Origin: Streptomyces griseoloalbus
Lineage (GTDB): Bacteria; Actinomycetota; Actinomycetes; Streptomycetales; Streptomycetaceae
DNA length: 64,000 bases
NCBI GenBank assembly: GCA_014650015.1
Contig: BMUD01000018.1
Location: 1-64,000, forward strand
Reading direction: 5' to 3'
The translations under genes and the position numbers were made by a program. The notes under the pieces were generated by a model. It was not told the DNA's origin. It did not search any database and was given only the letters and a program-made list of their open reading frames with translations. Positions 42,859 through 50,421 of this stretch are shown piece after piece (position 1 is the stretch's first letter; every line of letters starts with the position of its first letter).

Positions 42859-43632
42859 ATGAACACGATGACGCTCTGGCACCTCACCGGCTGGGAATTC
42901 GCCGCGCTCGCCTTCGCGGCCCTGCTCGTCGGCTTCTCCAAGACCGCCGTCAGCGGGGCCAACACGGTCAGCCTCGCCATCTTCGCCGCCGTCCTGCCCG
43001 CCCGCGCCTCCACCGGCGTACTGCTGCCCATCCTGATCGCCGGGGACGTGCTCGCCGTCCTCACCTACCGCCGGCACGCCCACTGGCCCACGCTGTGGCG
43101 GCTGTTCCCGGCGGTCGCGGCGGGCGTCGTCGTCGGCACCGTGTTCCTGATGTGGGCGGACGACGGGATCGTACGGACCTCGATCGGAGCGATCCTGCTG
43201 CTGATGGCCGGGGTGACGGTGTGGCGGCGGCGCCAGGCCGACGCCGAGGAGGAGCCCGACGGGGTCACCACCCGGGCCGGCCGCGCCAAAGCCCGCTCCT
43301 ACGGCGTCCTCGGCGGCTTCACCACCATGGTCGCCAACGCGGGCGGCCCGGTGATGTCGATGTATCTGCTCTCCGCGGGCTTCCGCAAGCTCGGCTTCCT
43401 CGGGACCTCGGCGTTCTTCTTCCTGATCGTCAACACCTCCAAGCTGCCCTTCAGCGCCGGTCTCGGCCTGATCGACGCCGATTCGCTGCTGCTCGACGCG
43501 GCGCTCGTGCTGTTCGTGGTGCCCGGCGCGTTCCTCGGCAGATGGGCTGTGAACAGGATCAACCAGCGCCTCTTCGAGCAGCTGGTGATCGCGGCGACAG
43601 TCGTGGGCGGCGTACAGCTACTGGTGCGCTGA
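42859..43632 (+). CDS. TauE/SafE-family sulfite/anion exporter
   Basis: The 257-residue membrane protein has about eight hydrophobic helices and the duplicated TauE/SafE signatures: ALLVGFSKTAVSGANTVSLAIF in the first half and GVLGGFTTMVANAGGPVMSMYLL in the second. A charged cytoplasmic loop (WRRRQADAEEEPDGVTTRAGR) joins them. The family moves sulfite, sulfonates or other organic anions; the cargo here is unknown. The 3' end overlaps the convergent lipid kinase gene by 15 bases. Confidence 0.88.
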   Translation: MNTMTLWHLTGWEFAALAFAALLVGFSKTAVSGANTVSLAIFAAVLPARASTGVLLPILIAGDVLAVLTYRRHAHWPTLWRLFPAVAAGVVVGTVFLMWADDGIVRTSIGAILLLMAGVTVWRRRQADAEEEPDGVTTRAGRAKARSYGVLGGFTTMVANAGGPVMSMYLLSAGFRKLGFLGTSAFFFLIVNTSKLPFSAGLGLIDADSLLLDAALVLFVVPGAFLGRWAVNRINQRLFEQLVIAATVVGGVQLLVR

Positions 43633-45096
43633 GCGGGACCCGGCCGGTGCGGTCGGCTCACCCGGACCCAACCCTTCGTGCGGTGCGTCCGGCCGCGGCG
43701 GCTCCGGCGGCGCGTCCGGTGCGGCGGCCGGTGCGGCCGGTGCGGAGTACGGGCGGTGCAGCCGGCTCGGCGCGGCGGTACGGCCGACCGTCGCCGCCAG
43801 CTTGCGCAGCCGCCGCCAGTCCATGCGGGGCGGGGCCTTGGTGACGCCGGGCCGCTTGCGCGGGACCCGGACGCGGAGCGCGCCCGGTGCGATGCGGCAG
43901 CGGACGGGTGCGGGCAGCACCATCGCCTCCCCGTCGACCCCGGCCTCGATCTCCGGGCGGTTCGCCTCGATGACGACCTCGGAGGCGGTCAGGATGGTGA
44001 GCCCGCTCGGATCCGGGTTCAGCAGCAGCGCGGCGGCGCCCACGGCACCCTCCAGCCTGACCCCGAGGACTCCCAGCACGGCGGAGTCGAGCCGCTCCCG
44101 CCGCCCGAGTCCGAAGGGATCGCCCGTGCGGTAGGGGTTGTTGCTGACCAGCACGGCCTGCGGCGCGGTGAGCGTCGTGTCCCCCGCGCGGGCGACCAGC
44201 CGGGGCCCCTGCTGACCGCTGAGCAGATCGGGCAGCATGTCCAGGCTGGTGCCGATCTTGTCGTCGCGATAGGTGGGGCTCTGCACGATTGCCGCGTACG
44301 CGCCGAAGGAGGCGTTGTTCACGAACGGCTGCTCACCCGCGAACCCCAGGTCCACACGGAGTTCCACGCCGTCGGTGAGCGCGTCGAGACAGGCGGCTGG
44401 GTTCCCGCGGTCCAGGCCGAGGTCGAGGGCGAAGTGGTTGCGGGTTCCGGCGCTGATCACCAGGAAGGGGATGTCGTGCTCGGCGGCCACGGCCGCCACC
44501 AGGGCCTGGGTGCCGTCGCCGCCGGCGGCGCCCAGCAGGTCCGCGCCGTCCGCGACGGCGGCCCGGGCCAACTCGGTGACGTCGTGCTGCTTGCCCGGTT
44601 CGAGCAGCACCACCCGCGCACCCATGCGCTCCGCCTTCTCCCGCAGCCGGAACCGGCCCACCTTGCCGCCGCCGGACCGGGGATTCATGATCAGTACCGG
44701 CCGCCGGGGCGGCGGCAGCCGCCGTTCGCGTGTCGCGGCCCGCTCGCTGCCCGTTCCGCGCAGCGCGAACCGGCCGCTCCACACCGCCAGGCCCCACAGG
44801 GCCAGCGACACCACCAACGCCCAGAACAGGGTGGCGGCGAACAGCGCGACCAGACCGGCGGGCACGCAGACGGCGATCAGCGCGGCCCCCCACCGCAGCG
44901 GGCCCCGCAGGGTCAGCGTCCACCACACGGCGGCGGCGCTCAGCCCCAGTCCCGCGATCCCGCAGACCAGCAGGAGCAGCCCGCGCAGCCCGCCGTAGAC
45001 GAGAGGGGTCGCCACCGCGAGCGCGGCAGCGGTCAGCGCCCCCCGCGCCGCCCACCGCTGAACGCGGTAGCCCCGCCTGCTCAAGTCCACGGCCAT
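43618..45096 (-). CDS. Diacylglycerol/lipid kinase with N-terminal membrane region
   Basis: The 492-residue protein starts with about four membrane helices (GALTAAALAVATPLVYGGLRGLLLLV onward to LALWGLAVW). A DAGK catalytic domain follows with RPVLIMNPRSGGGKVGRF, AAGGDGTQALVAAVA (nucleotide-binding GGDGT), LVISAGTRNHFALDLGLD, and the second lobe with GVDGEAMVLPAPVRCRI. The C-terminal 70 residues are Pro/Ala-rich. It should phosphorylate a lipid such as diacylglycerol at the membrane. GGAGGAAT right before ATG 45096 decides the start. Confidence 0.88.
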   Translation of the reverse strand: MAVDLSRRGYRVQRWAARGALTAAALAVATPLVYGGLRGLLLLVCGIAGLGLSAAAVWWTLTLRGPLRWGAALIAVCVPAGLVALFAATLFWALVVSLALWGLAVWSGRFALRGTGSERAATRERRLPPPRRPVLIMNPRSGGGKVGRFRLREKAERMGARVVLLEPGKQHDVTELARAAVADGADLLGAAGGDGTQALVAAVAAEHDIPFLVISAGTRNHFALDLGLDRGNPAACLDALTDGVELRVDLGFAGEQPFVNNASFGAYAAIVQSPTYRDDKIGTSLDMLPDLLSGQQGPRLVARAGDTTLTAPQAVLVSNNPYRTGDPFGLGRRERLDSAVLGVLGVRLEGAVGAAALLLNPDPSGLTILTASEVVIEANRPEIEAGVDGEAMVLPAPVRCRIAPGALRVRVPRKRPGVTKAPPRMDWRRLRKLAATVGRTAAPSRLHRPYSAPAAPAAAPDAPPEPPRPDAPHEGLGPGEPTAPAGSRSAHQ

Positions 45097-45169
45097 GATT
45101 CCTCCAGTCACCGGCGTCATCGTAGGACGTGGGCGGACGTGTGTGCGGCCGGATGTCGGATGCCGGTCA

Positions 45170-45330
45170 CCGCGGCGGCCGGACGGCGCGCGGACAGGTG
45201 CCGGGCCCGGTGTCCGTACCGCTGCCGAAAGACGCTTCGGGCCGGTGCCGCATGGGCCATCCGGGCCGGTGCCGAAGGTGTCCGGCCCGGTACCGAAGCC
45301 CACGCCACCAGGGCCGGAGCCGAACGGGGC
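45170..45330. repeat. GGCCGGTGCCG-type low-complexity repeats
   Basis: Between the lipid kinase and cobK, variants of GGGCCGGTGCCG / CCCGGTACCGAAG recur at least six times. No gene is supported. The repeats can form hairpins and may be a recombination or terminator-like element. Confidence 0.45.
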
Positions 45331-45342
45331 AGCCGGGCCTCG

Positions 45343-45356
45343 TACCCTCGGCGCCA
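45343..45356 (+). promoter_or_regulatory. -10 element of leaderless cobK
   Basis: TACCCT (45343-45348) is followed by seven bases and the ATG at 45356; no ribosome site is visible. Confidence 0.4.
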
Positions 45357-46105
45357 TGTCCCCTCACGTCCTCGTCCTCGGCGGCACCACCGAGGCACGC
45401 GAACTGGCCACCGCGCTCACCGCCCGCCCCGGAACCCGGGTGACGACCTCGCTGGCCGGGCGCGTGACGCGGCCGGGCGCGGTCGCGGGCGAGGTGCGCG
45501 TCGGCGGTTTCGGCGGGGCTCAGGGACTGGCGGACTGGCTGCGCGAGCAGCGCGTGGACGCCGTGGTCGACGCGACGCACCCGTTCGCCGAGACGATCAC
45601 GGCGCACGCGGCACGGGCCACGACCGCCACCGGACTGCCCCTGGTGGTGTTGCGCCGTCCCGGCTGGCGACCGGGCCCCCGGGACCGCTGGCACCCGGTC
45701 CCCTCCCTCCGGGCCGCGGCCGGCCTGCTGCCCCGGCTCGGACACCGGGTCCTCCTCACCACCGGCCGCCTGGGCCTCGCCGCCTTCGCCCACCTGACCG
45801 ACGTCCGTTTCGTCGTCCGGTCGGTGGAACCGCCCGAGCCGCCCATGCCGCCGCACACGCACGTCCTGCTCGCCCGGGGACCCTTCACGGTGGCCGGCGA
45901 AACGGCCCTCCTGCGCGACCATCACATCGACGTCCTGGTGACGAAGGACAGCGGCGGATCGGCCACGTCCGCCAAACTCACCGCGGCCCGCGACCTGGCA
46001 CTGCCGGTCGTGGTCGTACGGCGCCCGCCCCTGCCGGACGGAGTCACCGCGGTCCCCGACGTGCCGGAGGCCCTGCGCCGACTGGACGCCCTCGTACGGC
46101 CCTGA
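45356..46105 (+). CDS. cobK: Precorrin-6A reductase
   Basis: The 249-residue protein reduces precorrin-6A (cobalt-precorrin-6A) to the dihydro form with NADPH in corrin ring synthesis. The family pattern is clear: VLVLGGTTEARELATAL, VVDATHPFAETITAHAA, LTTGRLGLAAF, and VTKDSGGSATSAKLTAA. No ribosome site is visible and TACCCT lies seven bases before ATG 45356, so a leaderless mRNA is likely. It converges on cobF; both serve cobalamin synthesis, although the rest of the pathway is elsewhere. Confidence 0.92.
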   Translation: MSPHVLVLGGTTEARELATALTARPGTRVTTSLAGRVTRPGAVAGEVRVGGFGGAQGLADWLREQRVDAVVDATHPFAETITAHAARATTATGLPLVVLRRPGWRPGPRDRWHPVPSLRAAAGLLPRLGHRVLLTTGRLGLAAFAHLTDVRFVVRSVEPPEPPMPPHTHVLLARGPFTVAGETALLRDHHIDVLVTKDSGGSATSAKLTAARDLALPVVVVRRPPLPDGVTAVPDVPEALRRLDALVRP

Positions 46106-46114
46106 CCGAACGGA

Positions 46115-46888
46115 TCAGCCCTCGCCCGGTCCGCGACGCAGCAGATACGTGTCCATGATCCAGCCCTTGCGCTCGCGTGCCTCCGCGCGCAGCCGCTCGA
46201 TCCGGGGCGCGGCCTCGTCGATCGGCCCCGAGACGAGGATCTCGTCCGGGGTGCCGATATAGGCGCCCCAGTAGATGTCGACGTCCTGACCGGCGTACGC
46301 CCGGAAGGTCTGGTGCGCGTCCAGCATCACCACCACGTCGTCCACGCCCTCGGGGAAACCCTCGGCGAGCCGCCGGCCCGTGGTGATCTGCACCGGGCGG
46401 GCCACGCGGTTGAGCCCCGTCCGGTGCCGGGCGACGAGCGCCGAGACACTGCTGATGCCCGGCACGACGTCATGGGTGAAGGAGACGGCCCCGCGCTCCA
46501 GGACCTCCTCCAGGATGCCGAGCGTGCTGTCGTACAGCGACGGGTCGCCCCACACCAGGAACGCGCCGGTCTCGTCCTCGCCCAGCTCCTCGGCGATCAG
46601 CCGCTCGTAGATGTCCGCGCGGGCGCTGCGCCAGTCCCCGACGGCGGGGGAGTACGCCGAACCGCCGGCCGTCCGGTCCCGCTCCGGGTCACGTGCCTCG
46701 ACGACGCGGTACGCCCGCTCCGGGAGGTGCGTCTCGAGCATGTCCCGGCGCAGCCGGGTCAGGTCCGCCTTCGCCTCGCCCTTGTCCAGGATGAAGAACA
46801 CATCCGCGTCCCGCAGTGCCTTGACCGCCTGCAGGGTCAGCTGGTCGGGGTCGCCCGCGCCGATACCGATGACATGAATCTCTCGCAC
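46115..46888 (-). CDS. cobF: Precorrin-6A synthase (deacetylating)
   Basis: The 257-residue SAM methyltransferase methylates C1 of precorrin-5 and releases acetate in aerobic cobalamin synthesis. The tetrapyrrole methylase motifs are IHVIGIGAGDPDQLTLQAVKAL, FFILDKGEAK, FLVWGDPSLYDS and VVPGISSVSALVAR. The combination of DKGEAK and the C-terminal WGAYIGTPDEILVSG is characteristic of CobF. The GTG at 46888 begins VREIHVIG. It converges on cobK with a nine-base gap. Confidence 0.92.
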   Translation of the reverse strand: MREIHVIGIGAGDPDQLTLQAVKALRDADVFFILDKGEAKADLTRLRRDMLETHLPERAYRVVEARDPERDRTAGGSAYSPAVGDWRSARADIYERLIAEELGEDETGAFLVWGDPSLYDSTLGILEEVLERGAVSFTHDVVPGISSVSALVARHRTGLNRVARPVQITTGRRLAEGFPEGVDDVVVMLDAHQTFRAYAGQDVDIYWGAYIGTPDEILVSGPIDEAAPRIERLRAEARERKGWIMDTYLLRRGPGEG

Positions 46889-46962
46889 GCCCCGAGTCTG
46901 CCGCACGGCCCGGACAGCCCCCGCACCGCACCCCGCCCTGTCACCGGCGGCCCTCCGCTCCG

Positions 46963-47505
46963 CTATCCGGCGGCCCCGCGCAACCGAGGCGCCCGCGCCC
47001 CCGCGTCGACGGGTACGCCACCACCCCGCTCCACCTCCGCCGCCAGCTCCCGGGCCCAGGCCACGACGCCCCGCAGATCGATCCCGTGCGGATGCGCCCC
47101 GGCCGCGCCGGCTCCCGCCGCCCACGCCTCCGCCGCAGCGGCCCCGCGCCGCAGCAGCCGCGCCCCGCCGGCGACGTTCCCCCGCGCGGTGTGGGTGAGC
47201 CCCACGGCGAGCTGGGCCAGCCCCCGCCACAGCTCGCGCTCCTCCTGCGGCCCGGACTTCCAGGCGTCCTCGAAGACCTCGTGCGCGTGGAAGGGTTTGC
47301 CCTCGTCCAGCAGCCGCTGCGCCTCCGCGACGCTCTCCTCCGGCCGCCGCACCACCCCCTCGGGCTGTCGGGGCACGCCCTGCGCGCCGTACGGCAGGGG
47401 CCGCCCGAGCCCGTCCCGCGGCCGGGCGTTGCGCGCCCGCCCGTCGCTGTCCCGGTCCCGGGCGGCGGCCGTCCGGTCCGAGGAAGTGCTGTCCATGCTG
47501 CCCAT
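46963..47505 (-). CDS. DUF309 family protein
   Basis: The 180-residue protein has the DUF309 core EAQRLLDEGKPFHAHEVFEDAWKSGPQEERELWRGLAQLAVGLTHTARGNVAGGARLLRRG (about 70-130). This is a helical protein with the conserved FHAHEVFE..W. The function is unknown. The first 60 residues are basic and disordered. ATG 47505 is chosen because GACAAT lies six bases upstream in a leaderless arrangement; ATG 47496 and an upstream start at 47589 are in frame. It lies upstream of cobF in the same direction. Confidence 0.8.
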   Translation of the reverse strand: MGSMDSTSSDRTAAARDRDSDGRARNARPRDGLGRPLPYGAQGVPRQPEGVVRRPEESVAEAQRLLDEGKPFHAHEVFEDAWKSGPQEERELWRGLAQLAVGLTHTARGNVAGGARLLRRGAAAAEAWAAGAGAAGAHPHGIDLRGVVAWARELAAEVERGGGVPVDAGARAPRLRGAAG

Positions 47506-47604
47506 ACGCCGATTGTCCCGCGCCCGGGCCCGCTTCGGCGCGGGCCCGGGCGTGAGGTAAAGTGCTGTTCGCGCGATCACGCGGTTCACCGCACGTGAGC
47601 GCGA

Positions 47605-47678
<74 letters not shown>

Positions 47679-47790
47679 CTTGCGGCACAGCGGGTCGGCA
47701 GGCCGTATCGGAGCTCTCCGGTGCGGCCTCTCGTGTCCCCGGGGGCGTCCGGCCGGGCCGGGCCCGCGGCGGTGCGTGATAGAAGCGGGT

Positions 47791-47835
47791 ATGACCACTG
47801 TGCATCTGCCCTCACGCCCGGCGGCCCGGCGATGA
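47791..47835 (+). CDS. Fourteen-residue leader ORF before the NUDIX gene
   Basis: ATG 47791 opens a short frame encoding MTTVHLPSRPAARR and ends at TGA 47833-47835, overlapping the NUDIX ATG by ATGA. GATAGA lies seven bases before this ATG, which would suit a leaderless transcript starting here, and the NUDIX ATG itself has no good ribosome site. Re-initiation from this mini-ORF would explain how the NUDIX gene is translated. It may be only a translational leader with no peptide function. Confidence 0.4.
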   Translation: MTTVHLPSRPAARR

Positions 47836-48494
47836 CCGCCGGTGTCGACTCCCCGGACCGCCGGGGCCGCACCGGGCTCGACCGGACCGGCCGGGACCTC
47901 ACCGGCAACCCCCGGGTGAGGGTCCGGGACGTGAAACTGCTGTCCAGCCACTGGTACGTGGAGCGGACCACGACCTTCGACTTCCGGCACGCCGACGGTA
48001 CCTGGAGGACCCAGGAACGCGAGACGCACGACCGCGGCAACGGGGCGACGATGCTCCTCTACGACGCCGACCGTGAAACCGTGCTGCTCACCCGCCAGCT
48101 CCGCTTCCCCGTGTACGTCAACGGCCACCCGGACGGCATGCTCATCGAGACGCCGGGCGGTCTGCTCGACGACGATGACGAGCACCCCGAGATCGCCGTG
48201 CGGCGCGAAGTGGTGGAGGAGACCGGGCACACCATCGGCCCCGTCCAGCACGTCTTCGACGTGTACATGAGCCCCGGTTCGGTCACCGAACGCGTGAGCT
48301 TCTACGCCGCCGCCTACGGCGCCTCCACCCGTACCCACGAGGGCGGGGGACTCGAAGAGGAGGGCGAGGACATCGAGATCCTCGAACTGCCCTTCCGGCA
48401 GGCCCTGGAGATGATCCGCACCGGCGGGATCAACGACGCCAAGACCATCATGCTGCTCCAGTGGGCGGCACTGGAGGGCCCCTTCGCCCCTTGA
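47832..48494 (+). CDS. NUDIX hydrolase, NudK (GDP-mannose pyrophosphatase)-like
   Basis: The 220-residue protein has a complete NUDIX box in the segment GGLLDDDDEHPEIAVRREVVEETG (about 115-138), with REVVEETG intact. It is preceded by TRQLRFPVYVNGHPDGMLIETP and followed by SPGSVTERVSFYAAAY, the layout of NudK/ADP-ribose-type pyrophosphatases. It should cleave GDP-mannose or a related nucleoside diphosphate sugar. The first 35 residues are basic and variable. Start ATG 47832 overlaps the stop of the 14-codon ORF. Confidence 0.87.
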   Translation: MTAGVDSPDRRGRTGLDRTGRDLTGNPRVRVRDVKLLSSHWYVERTTTFDFRHADGTWRTQERETHDRGNGATMLLYDADRETVLLTRQLRFPVYVNGHPDGMLIETPGGLLDDDDEHPEIAVRREVVEETGHTIGPVQHVFDVYMSPGSVTERVSFYAAAYGASTRTHEGGGLEEEGEDIEILELPFRQALEMIRTGGINDAKTIMLLQWAALEGPFAP

Positions 48495-48518
48495 CTCCCC
48501 AAGGTGCCCTGGGCGCAC

Positions 48519-48549
48519 TTGACTTGAAGCGCGCTTCAACAGGAAGACT
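48519..48549 (+). promoter_or_regulatory. MerR-type promoter of the aldo/keto reductase
   Basis: TTGACT (-35, 48519-48524) and AAGACT (-10, 48544-48549) are 19 bases apart, with a perfect 16-base palindrome TTGAAGCGCGCTTCAA at 48524-48539 in the spacer. A long spacer with an internal dyad is typical of MerR-family activation. Confidence 0.65.
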
Positions 48550-48595
48550 CCCGTTCCGTGCCCCGACGACGGGGTGCGAACGGGAGGGATCAGGC

Positions 48596-49576
48596 ATGAA
48601 GTACCGCACCATCGGCACCGGTCCGCACAGCCGCGACGTGAGCGTGCTCGCGCTCGGGGCGATGCTGTTCGGATCGGTGACCGACGAGAAGACCTCCTTC
48701 GCCCTGCTCGACCGCTATGTCGAGGCCGGCGGGAACTTCATCGACACGTCCGACAACTACGCGTTCTGGACCGACGGCGGGCAGGGCGGCCAGAGCGAGG
48801 AACTGCTCGGCCGCTGGCGGCGCAGCCGCGGCGTCGGCGACGAGATCGTCGTCGCGACCAAGCTCGGCGCACGCCCCCTCGCCCCGGGCACGAGCTACAC
48901 CGACAACCCCGAGGGCCTGTCCGCGAAGGTGATCCGGGAGGCGTCCGAGCGCAGTCGTGAGCGGCTCGGGACGGAGCGGCTGGACCTGCTGTACGCGCAC
49001 ATCGACGACCACACCGTGCCCCAGCGGGAGACGGTCGAGGGGTTCGGGGCCCTGGTCGCCGAGGGCACGGTGGGGCTGCTCGGGGTGAGCAACCAGGCCA
49101 TGTGGCGGGTGGAGCGTGCCCGCGCCCTCGCGGCGGCGGCCGGGCTGCCCGGCTACGAGGTCCTCCAGTACCAGCACAGCTATCTGCGCCCCCGCACCGA
49201 CGTCCCCGGCGACCTCTTCCCCGACGGCAGCCTCGGTCACGCCGGTGCCGAGCTGGCCGGCCTGCTGCGGGCCGAGCCCGCACTCACCCTGGTCGCCTAC
49301 TCGCCGCTGCTGAAGGGCGCCTACTCCCGCCCCGAACGGCTGCCCGGCGACTACGACCACCCGGGTACCCCGGCCCGCCTCGCGGTGCTGCGTGAGGTCG
49401 CCCAGGAGACCGGGGCGACCCTCAACCAGGTGGTGCTGGCCTGGCAGATCGGCCACGAGCTGCCGATCCTCCCGCTGGCCGGGGTGTCGTCGCCGGCTCA
49501 GCTGGAGGAGAACCTGGGGGCCGTGGAGCTGGAGCTGTCGGCGGAGCAGCGGGCCCGGCTGGACGCGGCGCACTGA
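48596..49576 (+). CDS. Aldo/keto reductase
   Basis: The 326-residue TIM-barrel oxidoreductase has the AKR catalytic tetrad in recognisable motifs: AGGNFIDTSDNYAFW (Asp near 47, Tyr near 52), VVATKLG (Lys near 84) and LDLLYAHIDD (His near 125). LGVSNQAMWRVERA and LPLAGVSSPAQLEEN, which contact the phosphate of NADPH, follow. The sequence MKYRTIGTGPHSRDVSVLALGAMLFGS fits the class that reduces aldehydes and quinones. GGAGG lies seven to nine bases before ATG 48596. The MerR-type promoter upstream suggests control by an electrophile- or redox-sensing MerR protein that is not in this window. Confidence 0.92.
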   Translation: MKYRTIGTGPHSRDVSVLALGAMLFGSVTDEKTSFALLDRYVEAGGNFIDTSDNYAFWTDGGQGGQSEELLGRWRRSRGVGDEIVVATKLGARPLAPGTSYTDNPEGLSAKVIREASERSRERLGTERLDLLYAHIDDHTVPQRETVEGFGALVAEGTVGLLGVSNQAMWRVERARALAAAAGLPGYEVLQYQHSYLRPRTDVPGDLFPDGSLGHAGAELAGLLRAEPALTLVAYSPLLKGAYSRPERLPGDYDHPGTPARLAVLREVAQETGATLNQVVLAWQIGHELPILPLAGVSSPAQLEENLGAVELELSAEQRARLDAAH

Positions 49577-49592
49577 ACCGCCGTCCCGCGGC

Positions 49593-50378
49593 TCACGGTC
49601 TGACCAGCAGCTGGAAGTCGAACGAGTACCGGGACGCACGGTAGATGTGGGTGCCGTACTCCACCGGCCGTCCCGTGTCGTCGTAGGCCGTGCGCTGCAT
49701 GGTGAGCAGGGCCGCGCCCTCCTTCTCGTCCAGGCGGGTGCCCTCCTGAGCGGTGGCCGAGCGGGCGCCGACGGTCTGACGGGCGCTGTGCAGGGTGATG
49801 CCCGCCGAGCGCATCATCCGGTACAGGCCCGTCGACTCCAGGCGGGCGCTGTCGAGGCCCAGCAGGCCCGACGGGAGGTAGTTGCACAGCAGGGCGACCG
49901 GCTGGCCGTGGGTGCGGCGCAGCCGCTCCAGCAGGACGACCTCGGCGCCCTCGGCCAGGCCCAGGGAGGCCGCCACGTCGGCGGACGCCGGGACCGTCTC
50001 GTTGCGCACGACCTCGGTGGTCGGGCCCTGTCCGGCAGCCTCCAGGTCGTCGTAGAGGCTGCTCAGCTCCAGGGGGCGCCTGACCTGGCTGTGCACCACC
50101 TGCGTGCCCACCCCGCGCCGCCGGACGAGCAGTCCCTTGTCGACAAGGGACTGGATGGCCTGGCGGACGGTGGGGCGGGACAGGCCGAGGCGCACGGACA
50201 GGTCGACCTCGTTGCCCAGGAGGTTGCCCGGGGCGAGGACCCCGTGCTCGATCGCCGCCTCCAACTGCTGCGCGAGCTGGTAGTACAACGGCACCGGACT
50301 GCCCCGGTCCAGGGCGAAGTCCAGGGTGCTCAACGCGGGTTCGGTCACGGCACGTGCGGGGTCACCGGTCTTCGCCAC
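49593..50378 (-). CDS. GntR/HutC-family regulator (candidate inositol repressor)
   Basis: The 261-residue protein has the GntR winged helix (GSPVPLYYQLAQQLEAAIEHGVLAPGNLLGNEVDLSVRLGLSRPTVRQAIQSLVDKGLL, about 26-85). A HutC/UTRA effector domain follows (EVVLLERLRRTHGQPVALL through RPVEYGTHIYRASRYSF). GTG 50378 follows GGAGGAACTCC. It is downstream of iolD on the same strand and is probably the local regulator of the iol genes, recognising the TGTCAATA...-type arms at 55208-55271. Confidence 0.88.
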   Translation of the reverse strand: MAKTGDPARAVTEPALSTLDFALDRGSPVPLYYQLAQQLEAAIEHGVLAPGNLLGNEVDLSVRLGLSRPTVRQAIQSLVDKGLLVRRRGVGTQVVHSQVRRPLELSSLYDDLEAAGQGPTTEVVRNETVPASADVAASLGLAEGAEVVLLERLRRTHGQPVALLCNYLPSGLLGLDSARLESTGLYRMMRSAGITLHSARQTVGARSATAQEGTRLDEKEGAALLTMQRTAYDDTGRPVEYGTHIYRASRYSFDFQLLVRP

Positions 50379-50421
50379 GGAGTTCCTCCCTGATGAGAGC
50401 GCGAGCGGGGGTCACGAGTCG

